DNA of 64,000 bases from positions 413,098,312-413,162,311 of the forward strand of contig OZ024741.1 in the NCBI GenBank assembly GCA_964016885.1. Reading direction: 5' to 3'. The stretch's first letter is position 1. Each line of letters opens with the position of its first letter. The DNA comes from Eledone cirrhosa. Its lineage: Eukaryota; Mollusca; Cephalopoda; Octopoda; Eledonidae. Shown here piece after piece: positions 1 through 9,404 of this stretch. Position numbers and translations under genes: made by a program. A model generated the notes under the pieces. It had not been told where the DNA came from. It was given only the letters and a program-made list of their open reading frames with translations, and did not search any database.

Positions 1-485
1 TCTTTCTCTCATTTTAACCATATATTTTTGTAGATTATATTTGTGAGGATCCTAGCAATAATTAATTGTATTTATTAAATGGGTTTAAAAAACAGTTTTC
101 TTCACAGTTGTAGAAATAAAATTACAAATTGTTCACAATTCTTTCAGAATTATATGTGTTTAGATTAAACAATATATATAACATATTTACTTTCCATATA
201 AGAGAACCCCATTTTAAAAAAATTTCTAATTGGAGATCTCTAATATTTAAGGTAAATATCATATATTTAATGATTCTGAACAAATCAGTACAGAGATGAA
301 GGAATACCTTACTGTATTGATAGAAACGTTTGTAAGTCAATTAAATAATTTCATGTAATTTAATCCTGGTTATTTTATTATTTAATATATGTTCTGTGAT
401 TTTGTAAAAGATTGTGATTGGAAATTTACCGAATGGATTAAACTCTGAACTGTGTCTTGCCTATCTTGCTGTGGACTATAATATC

Positions 486-488
<3 letters not shown>
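1..488. other. AT-rich DNA without a recognisable gene
   Basis: This is the window edge. I see short open frames only and no protein motif, splice pair or RNA gene that I can support. The one notable piece is the 30-bp repeat at 121-150, listed separately. Confidence 0.6.
121..150. repeat. 30-bp sequence repeated at 18359-18388
   Basis: ATTACAAATTGTTC followed by ACAATTCTTTCAGAAT occurs here and again, identical over 30 bp, at 18359-18388. The preceding ~14 bases are also similar (GTTGTAGAAAT here, GTTGTGTAAAT there). In the second copy it lies between a retroelement C-terminus and a mariner remnant. It is probably part of a dispersed repeat; TTCTTTCAG also resembles a 3' splice site, but no exon is supported here. 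Confidence 0.6.
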
Positions 489-526
<38 letters not shown>

Positions 527-530
527 ATTA

Positions 531-577
<47 letters not shown>

Positions 578-600
578 TCATCCATCATCATCATCATCAT
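489..600. repeat. (TA)n(TG)n(TA)n microsatellite with (CAT)n tail
   Basis: TA dinucleotides (489-516), TG (517-542) and TA again (543-574) are followed by CATCATCCATCATCATC-type trinucleotides. The CAT part, read on the minus strand, is the (ATG)n 3' tail of the LINE that follows. Confidence 0.9.
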
Positions 601-601
601 T

Positions 602-1126
602 TTACGTCCGCTTTTCCCTGCTTGCAAGGGTGGGACAGGTCTTATTCAGCACAGCATCTCTCCACTTGTCACGGTCCTTCGTCATCTCCACCGTGAGCTT
701 CAGCGATCTGAGGTCTGTTCTCACCACCTCCGCCCATGTTTTTCGTGGTCTACCTCTACCACGTCTTCTTTCAACTGGCATTTCCTGGCACTTCTTCACC
801 CAGTGGTCATCCTCCATGCGCATTACATGTCTATACCACCTCAGTCTCCTCTCTCGCACACTACATTCTATCCCTCTCAGACACAGTTTCTCTCTCAACA
901 CACTCATGCTGGGTCATTCACGCACATTGACATTTCACATCCAACGGAGCATGCTTACCTCATTTCTCTCCAGCCATCGCATATCCTCTGAAGTTGCTGC
1001 CCATGTCTCACTACCATGCAGCATCGCACTCCTCACACAGGCATCATATAACTGGCCTTTCGTACGCAGAGAGAAACCCTTCTTCGTGAGCAGAGGAAAC
1101 AGCTCCCTAAACTTCTTCCAACCCAT
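602..1126 (-). pseudogene. LINE ORF, C-terminal region in two broken frames
   Basis: The first piece (1126-935) contains LRTKGQLYDACVRSAMLHG and ETWAATSEDMRWLERNE; the second (907-602) contains RRLRWYRHVMRMEDD, GRGRPRKTW and DRDKWRDAV. This set is the usual C-terminus of RTE-like LINE polyproteins. The pieces are in different frames relative to each other and to the preceding finger, so the element is interrupted here as well. A close relative of the same domain is seen at 12193-12440. Confidence 0.8.
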
Positions 1127-1133
1127 CCTTATT

Positions 1134-1406
1134 CTAGATACTATGGCCTGGGAACACCTCCCTGTTAATCTGATCTCCTAGGTACAGGAAGCTATCCACC
1201 ACTTCTAAAGCACCCGCCTGCATTTGAAAAATGTGTCTATCAATGCGACTTCTACTGTCTATTTTCCATGTACATCTACTGCATACGTATTTCTCCCTAC
1301 CTGTTAGTTTGCCTGCTATCCCGCTACATCTCTTGTGTACCCAGGATCTGCATTGTGTGCATTTTATAGAATTTATGCCAGTTCCTTTTCTGCATATCGA
1401 ACATGG
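1134..1406 (-). pseudogene. LINE ORF, PHD-like C4HC3 zinc finger segment
   Basis: Reading on in the same frame past the TGA at 1407-1409 gives cysteines and a histidine spaced C-x2-C-x10-C-x2-C-x4-H-x2-C-x14-C-x2-C between 1403 and 1272. This is the C4HC3 ligand pattern of a PHD finger. After it comes a stretch with VVDSFLYLGD (near 1190), typical of the region downstream of the RT in these LINEs. The segment ends at a TAG (1134-1136). The finger probably binds chromatin or nucleic acid; that role is inferred from the fold only. Confidence 0.7.
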
Positions 1407-3557
1407 TCATTTCCCTGACGGAATCAGAGTTTTGTCCTCTTTTCTACTCATCAACACTTTTGTCTTAGCTAGGTTCACTCTCAGTCCTCTTGCTTCCAAC
1501 TGCTGTTTCCATGGCCAGAATTTATTCTCTAGCTCCTCTACTGATCCTGCTATAAGAACCAGATCGTCAGCATAGAGAAGTTCCCATGGACAGCCAGTCT
1601 TAAACTCCTCTGTTATGGCTTGGAGGACTATAATGAACAAGAGCGGGCTGAGGACCGAACCTTGATGTACTCCTACTTGTACCTGGAATTCCTCACTAAA
1701 CTCCATTCCTACTCTGACTTTATTGACAGTACCTCTGTACAAAGTTTGCACTGTCCTCACAAGCCATTCTTCAACACCTAGTTTCCTTAGGGACCACCAG
1801 ATGACAGATCGGGTTACCCTATCAAAGGCCTTCTCTAGGTCAACAAAGGCTAAGTATAGTGGCTTATTTTTCTCTAAGAACCTCTCTTGTAATTGTATCA
1901 CCAAGAAGAGGGCATCTGTTGTACTCTTCCCAGACACAAAACCAAACTGCATCTCATCTAGTTTGACCCTTTCTCTAATTAGTTGAGCTAATATCCTTTC
2001 TGCCACTTTCATAACCTGATCCATCAGTTTTATACCCGTATAATTGCTCCTCTCCAGAGCATCCCCTTTACCTTTGTAGCAATTTATGAGAATACTGCTG
2101 CACCAGTCTTTGGGTATGACACCACCATATATAGCCTGATTGATGATGCGTGCGACCAGTTTAATGCCTACGTCCCCTGATGCCTTCAGCATCTCAGCAA
2201 GTATCCCCGATGGTCCAGCAGCCTTACCATTTTTCATTTCCTTAATCGCCTCTTGGACCCTATATTCGTCAATCTCAATAGCTGGGGTATCTGTCGGATC
2301 TACTGAGGGTAATTTCTCTCCCTCCCATTCGTTCTCCACATTCATCAGTCTCTCATAATGACATTTCCAGGCCTCCTTTTTCTGATCATTCGTGACACTA
2401 AGTACACCGGCATCATTCTGGACACATTTATCTCCAACATGCTGATTTACACTGACACACTGCCTTGCATTGTGGAACACCGCACGCCTCTGATCTTCCC
2501 GTCGCAGAACATTGGCAAACCTCCTCCTCTCAGCCTCCCTGCGTGCTAAGTACACCTGACATCTAGCTTCTCTCTTAGCGACTGTATATCCTTCCCTACT
2601 CCCACCCTTTTTCCAAGCCTTCCATGCTAGTCTTTTGTCTCTAATGGCCTTATCTACTGTGCTGTTCCACCACCAGGTCACTCTCTGTCTGGTTGGAGCT
2701 CTGCTCCAGCCAAAAGTTTCATCAGTAGCCTGCAGTAAGTTGTCATGTAAGAAATTCCAGTTATTATCTATGTCATACGTCTCTAAATCGTCTTCTTTTT
2801 CATCATACACATCTTGAAGAGCTTTCCTAAATTTGTATTTTAGTGATAGGTCTTTTAGCTTCCAGAACTTTCTTCTCCACACCTTCCTGTATGTCTCATT
2901 CCATCTCTTGCTTACTGAGATATCACTAACGACTAACCTATGATGTGGGGTACATTCTTCCCCAGGGTATGCCTTGGTATTAGACACTATCTGCCTGTCC
3001 CTCTGCCTAACTAGTAAGAAGTCAATCTGGCTTATGTGCTTGTCAGATTTGTAGGTTATTAGGTGGTTGGCAGGTTTCTGGAAGTTAGACTTGCAAATTG
3101 TTAGGGTACTTGCATCACAAAATTCAAGAAGTCCCATTCCTTCTTCATTTCTTGAGCCGTAACCGTGCCCACCATGTACCCCAGTGTAACCATCCTGGAG
3201 CTGTCCAACATGACCATTGAAGTCTCCTGCTAGCATAACGATGTCTCCGTCCTCTGTCATTGCGGTTGTTTGTAAAATGTTCTCGTAAAAGCAGTCTTTC
3301 TCTTCTTTGCCTAGGCCTGCTTGTCGAGCATAGGCAGAGATGATTGTCAGTAATCTCCAGCCTACAACTAATCTAAGCTTAATTATTCGATCACTAACTC
3401 GAACTACCTCTATTGTCTTATTGATCCATCTCTCATCCAGGAAAATGCCTACTCCCCCTAACCCATCATCCTTACCTACCCAGAAAAGCTTATAGCTAAG
3501 ATGTTTGCCTACAACTGGTCTCGCAGAGGCACCTCTCCATCCCACCTCACGCAGCAC
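1407..3557 (-). pseudogene. LINE ORF, endonuclease plus reverse transcriptase
   Basis: This open stretch of 716 codons holds the core of a non-LTR retrotransposon polyprotein. The endonuclease part shows GDFNGHVG (residues 111-118), QIDFLLV (177-183) and PHHRLVVSDI (204-213), the usual catalytic Asp/Asn and His blocks. A basic linker (about 300-365) leads to the reverse transcriptase: FVDLEKAFD (571-579), HQGSVLSPLLF (631-641) and the catalytic YADD (662-665). These would nick target DNA and copy the LINE RNA into it (target-primed reverse transcription). The apparent first codon is a GTG created by the upstream frameshift, not a real start. The frame ends at a TGA (1407-1409) just before a cysteine finger that continues in the same frame. 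Confidence 0.9.
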
Positions 3558-3660
3558 ATATCCACATGCCTTCTCTCCAGCATCTCCGCTACTTCAGCAG
3601 ACATACCTCTGAGAGTGCCAACATTAAGTGTTGCAACTCTGAGATGCGACGTCTTCATAT
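3552..3660 (-). pseudogene. LINE ORF, N-terminal start of endonuclease
   Basis: An ATG at 3660-3658 opens a frame with MKTSHLRVATLNVGTLRG, the first conserved asparagine block of the EEP endonuclease fold, then a helix ending VDMCC. The next part of the domain (REVGWRG) is in a different frame, so a one-base shift lies at about 3551-3560. I choose this start because it is the first ATG before the motif; upstream on this strand is a 5' leader and then (TA)n. Confidence 0.75.
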
Positions 3661-3764
3661 TTTGTTGTCCCTATCTTGTTGCTGCGCTGATAAATCGTTT
3701 TGGCATTGATACACTGGTTGGATGCCCTTCCTAACACCAGCGCCACTTTACAGCATGGACTGGG

Positions 3765-3915
<151 letters not shown>

Positions 3916-3946
3916 GTCAAATATTTAAAATTTTGCTTCGTTTATT

Positions 3947-4001
3947 ACTGCTATATATATTTCGGTGACAGCCATCTTTGGCTGTGACCTCTTCAGGCAG
4001 T
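3947..4001 (-). ncRNA. Type I hammerhead ribozyme motif (PLE copy A)
   Basis: Minus-strand RNA order: ACUGC (stem I, 4001-3997), CUGAAGA core (3996-3990), a hairpin GGUCACAGCC / AAAGAU loop / GGCUGUCACC with 9 of 10 pairs (stem II, 3989-3964), GAA (3963-3961), AUAUAUAU (stem III, 3960-3953), A at 3952 as the predicted cleavage residue, then GCAGU (3951-3947), which pairs exactly with ACUGC. CUGANGA and GAA are the invariant core and the NUH cleavage triplet is AUA. Stem III is only 2-3 pairs, as reported for PLE and retrozyme hammerheads. Found by eye; no covariance search was run. Confidence 0.8.
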
Positions 4002-4434
4002 CCGAATTAGTGTGGTAGAGACGAGTCCACGTGTTGTTGAGGTGTTTAACTTCGTCAACACTCTGATATGCACAGTTCCTGGTTGCGTTGTTATTTCTCT
4101 GAGGAACTGGAATCATATGAATTCAAACAAATTTCAGCGTCAAAGGACACCCTCTCCCTCCATTGGTCAGTTGTGAGAACATTCCTCAGTCAAAAGTCTA
4201 TAAAAATTCTTTCTAAGGCGAGGCAATCTGTAGTGGTTGTTTTTGTTATTGTTAAGTACATCTGACCTCTTCCCTTATGTTGGTTGTGGTGTTGGTGCTG
4301 GGGTCAACTTAAGTCCGGCTGCTGCTGATTTTAGAAGGATCTGTGTGTGTATGCTGGCATCTATCCTGCCACCATTTCTCGTGGTGATGGTGGTTGGGGG
4401 AGGGTTGTGCCAAGCATATGAAGAAATAAGATAC

Positions 4435-4720
4435 AGTAAAAATAACAGGCAATAAAAATAAAATAAAATAGAAAATAAAAAAATGAAGAGAACAATAAAA
4501 TGAAATAGAAAGGTAAAAGACTAAAAAAAAGAATAAAATAAAGAAATAAAACAGTAAAGTAGAGTAAAATAAAGAAATAAAAAAGTAAAGTAGAGTAAAA
4601 TAAAATAAAATAAGATAAAGTAAAATAATATAAGCAAATAAATAAACAAACAAAAAAATGATAAAATGGTATAAGGAATAAGATGATAAAAGAATAAAAT
4701 AAGAATAAGATAATCAAATG
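4435..4720. repeat. A-rich (AAAAT/AAAGT)n low-complexity stretch
   Basis: Repeated AAATAAAAT-like pentamers and hexamers on the plus strand. Open frames on the minus strand are strings of Phe/Tyr/Leu and are not coding. Confidence 0.85.
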
Positions 4721-4839
4721 AAATGTGTGTGTGTGTTATAACCAATCTCAAAGTTAGAAAGATTTGGAAGATGTTGACAGAATTAGAAAGGCTGTGTCAG
4801 AATCACTCATTAGACTATCATGGTGTGGTGCGTTTTAAG

Positions 4840-5215
4840 AGCAAATGGGGCAAGGGTGGAGTGTACTACCCCATAACCCGAGTGTCAAAATCCGGAAATG
4901 CAGAAGACTACAGTTCCCATTTTGGCATGGAGCTCATATGCGTGTATGTCCACTCACATCGTTCCAAGCACACACGCACAGGCATAGGCCTAGGTGCATC
5001 CCCAAAGCACCCCCACATACCCCCACCCATAATCACACACACACACACTCAAAATCCTTTTTCCATTTGTCCTCCCTATTGAAGGAATGGCAATGGTTAT
5101 ACCAATGGTCTTTAAAGCTCGTTGATGTGGCTCCTATGTAAAGGTGTTCAGAGTTGGGGTTTTTTACTCTACATCCGTATACTAGGTTCTTCCTAAGGCA
5201 TTCATTACTAAGGGG
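4840..5215 (-). pseudogene. GIY-YIG endonuclease remnant of PLE copy A
   Basis: Reading the minus strand from about 5205 gives NECLRKNLVYGCRVKN and then HLYIGATSTSFKDHWYN, the GIY-YIG core and following basic helix. The homologous sentence in copy C is IVYKCKVKTKD ... YIGATSNNFKVRF. A TG/CA microsatellite interrupts the domain at about 5035-5048. Farther on, HPCPICS near 4841-4860 matches the CRLC/CxxC site that follows the nuclease in copy C. The domain would nick DNA to prime reverse transcription; this copy cannot encode an intact one. Confidence 0.65.
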
Positions 5216-5445
5216 GTATCATTCGGGGTTTCTGTAGTTGCAGAAGGCGGTCGACCTCTGCGTGCCTAGTGTGGGGTTCCCGTTACGTGTTATATGGTGG
5301 TCTATGGTGGGGGGGTCCCTGGGTCTGTTTGAGTTTCTTGGGTGGGCACTGGGTCCACCCTTCTTTCCTTCCACATGGTTCTGCTGGGTGCTTAAATTGC
5401 CAGTTTCTGGTTGTGTGTGGTTTTTTAAGTCTACTCCTGTTGATG

Positions 5446-5919
5446 TTAGCTATGTGTTGGGCCAGATTCCTCGTAGTAGAATACGAGAGCTTCACTGTGT
5501 CTGTTGAAGATCTTGTGGTATCTATGGTCCCTCGGGAAGCATTTATCAAGTACTCGAAAGAATGATCGAGCCAAGCTGTTCTTTAGGGCCGCTGAGTAGG
5601 GTGGGTTGTACCACATGATTTTTCTGCGTCTACTCCTATGCGGGTGGGTTGAGGACGCCGTGGGCTGTTGGGGAGTTGTTGGGTTGCTAGTGGTTCCCGT
5701 ACTGTTGCTTCTCCTTTGGGCGCTGTGTCTTTTGCTACCTTCTCGGCTCGAATCTGTGGGGTGGTTGTTGCCTGCACTGGGAGCTCCACGATGGGATGGT
5801 CCCCCGTCACTCCACCGACGTGTCTTGCGGTTGGGGGCGTCGGGCCCGGGGTGGTTGGTATCACCCCTGATACTGCTACTCGTATTGGGTTTCCTCCCAT
5901 GGTTATGCGTACTCGTCAT
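5446..5919 (-). pseudogene. PLE copy A linker between RT and GIY-YIG
   Basis: A 157-codon open frame. The first 100 residues are rich in Ser, Pro, Thr, Asn and Arg; the end has RRRKIMWYNPPYS, a helix, then KCFPRDHRYHKIFNRHSEA. The same order occurs in copies B and C (WYNAPF ... KCFPPSHIYSKIFNKHT in B). This block lies between reverse transcriptase and nuclease in Penelope-like proteins. The frame starts next to a TA tract, so the RT is absent rather than mutated. Confidence 0.65.
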
Positions 5920-6057
5920 GTGGTGGTGTCGGGCTCATGGTATATATATATATATATTTATGTAATAAACAACATAAGATAATTATTAACTATTAATCTC
6001 TGTAACCTACAGAGAGCACTCTTTTTTCCTGGACCTTTCCGACGGAATTACTTCATT

Positions 6058-6090
<33 letters not shown>

Positions 6091-6157
6091 CCATGCAAGC
6101 GTGGAAGATGGACGTTAAACGATGATGATGATGATGATGATATATATATATATAGTA
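6058..6157 (+). repeat. (CA)n plus a solo LINE/SINE 3' tail ending in (GATGAT)n and (TA)n
   Basis: After (CA)n at 6058-6082, CCATGCAAGCGTGGAAGATG and GACGTTAAACGATGATGATG occur at 6092-6140, followed by TA. This matches the minus-strand end of the LINE at 11703-11760 and the SINE tail at 17508-17555, so it is an extremely short 3' retroposon end. Confidence 0.75.
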
Positions 6158-6376
6158 TAGGAGTCGATCGACTTTCGTCAAATCGGACCGAGGGAACAAT
6201 GTTTCCGTTGGTCTTTCCAATTGCTAATACTATCTATCGGTCGCAACTCCAGGTAGAAGGAGCAACGTGAAATAAAGTGTCTTGCCCAAGGACATAACGC
6301 ATCACCTGGTCCAGGAATCGAACTCACAACCTTATGATTGTGAATCCAATTCTCTAACCACTCAGCCACACGCCTT

Positions 6377-6384
<8 letters not shown>
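6158..6384 (-). mobile_element. tRNA-derived SINE
   Basis: On the minus strand the element begins with a tRNA-like head: A box TGGCTGAGTGGTTAGAG (6368-6352) and B box GGTTGTGAGTTCGATTCC (6331-6314). These are internal RNA polymerase III promoter elements. The body continues with TTGGGCAAGACACTTTATTT and ends near a perfect palindrome AGTCGATCGACT (6162-6173). The head is close to that of the SINE at 17161. TA tracts lie on both sides. Confidence 0.85.
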
Positions 6385-6470
<86 letters not shown>

Positions 6471-6474
6471 TATG
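6385..6474. repeat. (TA)n and (GTAT)n microsatellite
   Basis: TA repeats (about 6385-6442) followed by a run of GTAT tetranucleotides (to about 6470). Confidence 0.95.
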
Positions 6475-6600
6475 TAGGAGGTGAGTTTTATTGAAAGTAC
6501 AATAAAGCAATGCAGCTATCGGATAAGTAGCACTCTATAGTTTGTAGGACTGGAGTATAAATAATATATAAGATCAAAAGATGGTTAAAAGAGTTCCATG

Positions 6601-6671
6601 TATTTTATTATGCGCATTTCAAAAACAAATATCATCATGCGATGACATTTGCGTTTTCGTCAGATAAAATA
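6601..6671 (-). ncRNA. Type I hammerhead ribozyme motif (PLE copy B, left arm)
   Basis: Minus-strand RNA order: UAUUUUAU (stem I, 6671-6664), CUGACGA core (6663-6657), a 36-nt hairpin (6656-6621) with 15 of 16 positions paired around a GCAU loop (stem II), GAA (6620-6618), AUGCGCAU (stem III, 6617-6610), predicted cleavage residue A (6609), then AUAAAAUA (6608-6601), perfectly complementary to the first strand. Every invariant core base is present and the cleavage triplet is AUA. The three-way fold is unlikely by chance. It lies about 1.3 kb after the nuclease stop. Confidence 0.88.
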
Positions 6672-7845
6672 GGGAGACATGATATGAAGGTTAAAGAACA
6701 TTGTGAATAGTGCAGTTTTAAATCAACATATGAAAAGTAGTTTTAGATTGATGTGTGATTTTGGGTAAAAAATGAGGGGGGTGGGGTGGAAAGGATCAAA
6801 AAGAGGAGGAGATGAGAGTAAAGAATGGAGGGGGAGGAGTATAATAAGGAAGGATGAGATAGGAGGAGAGATGGGTGATAGAGAGAGAGAGATAGCTTTT
6901 ATAACTGAGAAAAATATATTGTTTTACATAGAGAGGTTGAAAAACCGTTGGAAGATAATATATAAATTAAAAGAATTTGAAAATTAACGAAGAGAAAAAT
7001 TTAAGAATAATGTTAAATTAAGGTTTGTATATTGAAGGGTTTAATAATATGTGCGATGAAAAGAAATTGTTAATATGTATTAAGAATAATATTAAGTTAA
7101 GGTTTGAATATTGAAGGGTTTAATAATATGTGTGATGGAAAGAAATTGTTGATATGTATTATAAAAAAAAAAATAGTAATGTAATTAAGGATATATTGTG
7201 AAAAGAAGTAGAAGAGTGGAAGAATTATGAATTTAGAGGAATTAGTTAGTATTTAAGTTTGTTTTTATGTAATGTAATATGTATGTGTAATATATGTAAA
7301 TAGTTTGTTTACAAATGAGCGCAGAAAGCAAAGAAGGTGATAGTGTTTAAGGAGAAGACCTTAACATCAAAATATGTATCTTTATGAAGTATTTCCTAAT
7401 GGTAATAATATAATGTAATAAAGGAGATTAGTTAGGGTTTAAGTTTGTTTTTATGTGTTGTGATGTGTAATATGTAGAAGTTAGACGAGCATGAAATGGA
7501 GAAAAAATAATGAATTGAGGATAACGTCAAAAAAAAAAAATGTTTATGTTTGCGAAGGATTTTTCAAGGTGATACTATAAAGTATTTTAAAGGGTAATAG
7601 TAAGTTTCATGGCCAGTGATAGGATGGAAGAAGGAAGAGTGGATATATTGTGGTGAGTAATAATGAGAATTGAGAAGTATCTAGGAAGAAAAGGTACAGA
7701 TTAGAGGTTAGAAATTAAAAGAAAAAAGGAAAAAAGGAAGAAAGGGAAGTGATAAATAGGAATTATATAGAATGAGTAACTAGTATTATATAATGTATAA
7801 TAAATAACATTGAAATAAGGTAGAAAGATCGGTATATTTTAAAAG

Positions 7846-7847
<2 letters not shown>

Positions 7848-7920
<73 letters not shown>
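7848..7920. repeat. (TA)n microsatellite inside PLE copy B
   Basis: About 33 TA units followed by GTGTGTG. The same site in the inverted arm (10278-10290) holds only a few TA units, so the tract expanded after the arms formed, or shrank in the other arm. Confidence 0.95.
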
Positions 7921-7921
<1 letters not shown>

Positions 7922-7961
7922 CTTTGAGAAAAAGGATCTTAAATTGGTAAAGTATTAGATA

Positions 7962-8426
7962 TTAGCTGTATACTTTATGGAATGTTCTGTGGAATTTATG
8001 CAAGCAGAGAGAAAACAAGTCAGTGCGTCTATTTATTATAGAATCTAAATTAGATATAATGGTAAATTTCTCACATAAAAAGATATTACATGTTTTGGAT
8101 AGAGAGGCATTCAAGTATGGAGAGGCAGAACAAACCTTCCTCCAAGAGATGTTATAGTTAATATTTTTGTCTTTCAAGGACCATATGAGTTCTGAGAGTG
8201 CCGTGTTGGTTCTTTTAAGTTGGTATTTAAAAGACGAATGATGATTATAAAGACGTGCTTTAAAGGAGGTGGAAGTGGAGCCAAAATAGGTAAACGAATT
8301 GGTGTCAGTTATAACTTTACATTCATAGATTAAGTTTTTTTTCAAGATAATGGTTGTTGAGTGGTCATTTATTTTTAACAGGGCAATTACAATTGCGATT
8401 AGAGAAATTAACAGAGTTATTAACAA
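7962..8426 (-). pseudogene. GIY-YIG endonuclease of PLE copy B
   Basis: A 154-codon frame. Residues 34 onward read YECKVITDTNSFTYFGSTST followed by SFKARLYNHHSSFK, the GIY-YIG core (here TYFGST) and its conserved Arg and His positions. NYNISWRKVCSASPY and CNIFLCEKFTII follow, equivalent to the W...PY and CxxC...EK block of the family, then a C-terminal RTDLFSLCLHKFHRTF. Copy C matches along the whole length. The preceding linker lies in another frame overlapping at 8365-8426, so a frameshift separates them. The nuclease would nick target DNA for priming. Confidence 0.75.
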
Positions 8427-8763
8427 GTGACCTAGTGTTATCTATAGGAGGAATTGGATTGGAGAAGTTATTTACGATAGGAATAATAGTTTCTTGATTT
8501 AGATTGGGATTAAGAACATTTAACGAAGTTGCGTTTGACGTTGTATTTGGGTTTGCAGAAATTAGCCTAGAGTTAATAATAACGTCGGGAGTACTATTAC
8601 TATTATTATGATATTCAGTGTTGGAAGGAAGAGATTTAGTATTTAGTATTTTATTGTTGTGTTTAGAGATAATGTTGGAGCTGTTGGAGGAGGTCGAATA
8701 GGAAAATGTTAGTGTTGTAGTCTCAGGGAGACAGTTACAATAGACAGGCTTAAGCAGGCTCAC
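8365..8763 (-). pseudogene. PLE copy B linker before the nuclease
   Basis: A 132-codon Asn/Ser/Thr-rich frame with NRNCNCPVKNK at the end. In copy C the matching place reads CNCRNKANCPLKGNC just before the nuclease. Its start, LLKPVYCNCLPE, should join KIFNKHT (9405-9440), but a ~640-bp foreign segment lies between them. Confidence 0.6.
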
Positions 8764-9404
8764 CTTGACACGGACGCTGTGGTTCCTGATCCACGAACCC
8801 CTTCGTATTTGCCTGTTGAGCGAACGCCTGTTCCTGAACCACCATCATCGCCTGTCCCTACATCACCACCATCGCCACGTTACAAGACCACGACCCGTTC
8901 AGGTCGTAGGGTCGACTGGCCCAAAAGATTTTGCAGCACCGTCTATATTTAGACTATGTTAGCTGCACCTTTTTTTGCCTCTGTGTTTCTGCTTTTTCTT
9001 TGCCTTGTTTTTTTTATGCATGCATGTCGTTTTTTTTTTAACATTTTTCAAATCCTTATTCTGGATTCAATTTTTGCTAGAGCGGATAGCTCCCCCTTGT
9101 TGCATTGTTCGCCATCTTACTCCACATGTGAGTAATGACATCGATTTTCGATAATTTGAAAATCTGGCTCGAGGTACTGTAGTAAGACGCCTCACGCTCC
9201 TTGATAGAACAACGCCGGTTGAGAACGCCAGAAAGAAAAGACAGACAGCCACTGGAAAGCCGACTGAACACACGCCAGAAACCAGCCTCTGTACAACACC
9301 ATTGTTTGTGCTACATCAAAAAATAAACGTATATTTCATCTCTAATTTCTGCTGTTGAAATAATTATTATGTCACTCGTATCTCGATAACATCTACAACT
9401 AATA
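8764..9404 (+). mobile_element. LTR-retrotransposon (Ty3/gypsy-type) 3' fragment nested in PLE copy B
   Basis: Plus-strand codons 8764-8950 give a proline-rich tail (PVPEPPSSPVPTSPPSPRYK) and then TTTRSGRRVDWPKRF before a TAG. A TRSGR-type end after a Pro-rich stretch is usual for the C-terminus of Ty3/gypsy Pol. The rest looks LTR-like non-coding sequence with a possible AATAAA signal near 9321. The 5' part and any 5' LTR are missing. It has opposite orientation to the PLE. Exact ends are uncertain (8764 and about 9340-9405) and I see no clean target duplication. Family assignment is inference. Confidence 0.55.

Larger units (their letters stand above)
3916..5940 (-). mobile_element. Penelope-like retroelement copy A, 5'-truncated and decayed
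   Basis: On the minus strand, a linker with MWYNPPYS- and KCFPRDHRYHKIFNR-type motifs (5440-5640) is followed by a GIY-YIG-like nuclease (about 4840-5210), then a non-coding part ending with a hammerhead fold (3947-4001). Reverse transcriptase plus GIY-YIG plus hammerhead is the signature of Penelope-like elements. The RT core itself is missing here. The coding part stops at a short TA tract (5941-5957). Confidence 0.7.
6564..8176 (-). repeat. Left arm of the PLE inverted repeat
   Basis: This arm matches the reverse complement of 10020-11666 almost throughout: AAGATCAAAAGATGGTTAAA near 6569 against TTTAACCATCTTTTGATCTT ending at 11658, and inner ends GACAAAAATATTAACTATAA on both. It contains the nuclease C-terminus, ~1.3 kb of AT-rich non-coding DNA and the hammerhead. 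The left arm alone has a ~65-bp (TA)n expansion at 7848-7912. Confidence 0.9.

Noticed and set aside
290..332. Short exon before the GTAAGTC donor at 331
   Set aside because: There is a good donor but no convincing acceptor or open protein-like segment upstream.
414..1181. 255-codon plus-strand ORF
   Set aside because: It starts in a TA/TG microsatellite and is the antisense shadow of the LINE C-terminal region, which has clear motifs on the minus strand.
4130..4198. A further hammerhead (CUGAGGA on the minus strand, GAAA nearby)
   Set aside because: Stem I and stem II do not pair and the spacing is arbitrary.
4309..4751. Phe/Tyr/Leu-rich minus-strand ORFs resembling membrane proteins
   Set aside because: They are translations of an AAAAT-type low-complexity stretch.
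5606..5965. Plus-strand hydrophobic ORFs that look like membrane proteins
   Set aside because: They are antisense to the PLE copy A linker; the Leu/Val-rich appearance comes from the reverse complement of Ser/Pro/Thr codons.
6311..6368. A functional tRNA gene on the minus strand
   Set aside because: A and B boxes are present, but the sequence is the head of a longer SINE and lacks a proper acceptor stem; the same applies at 17161-17230.
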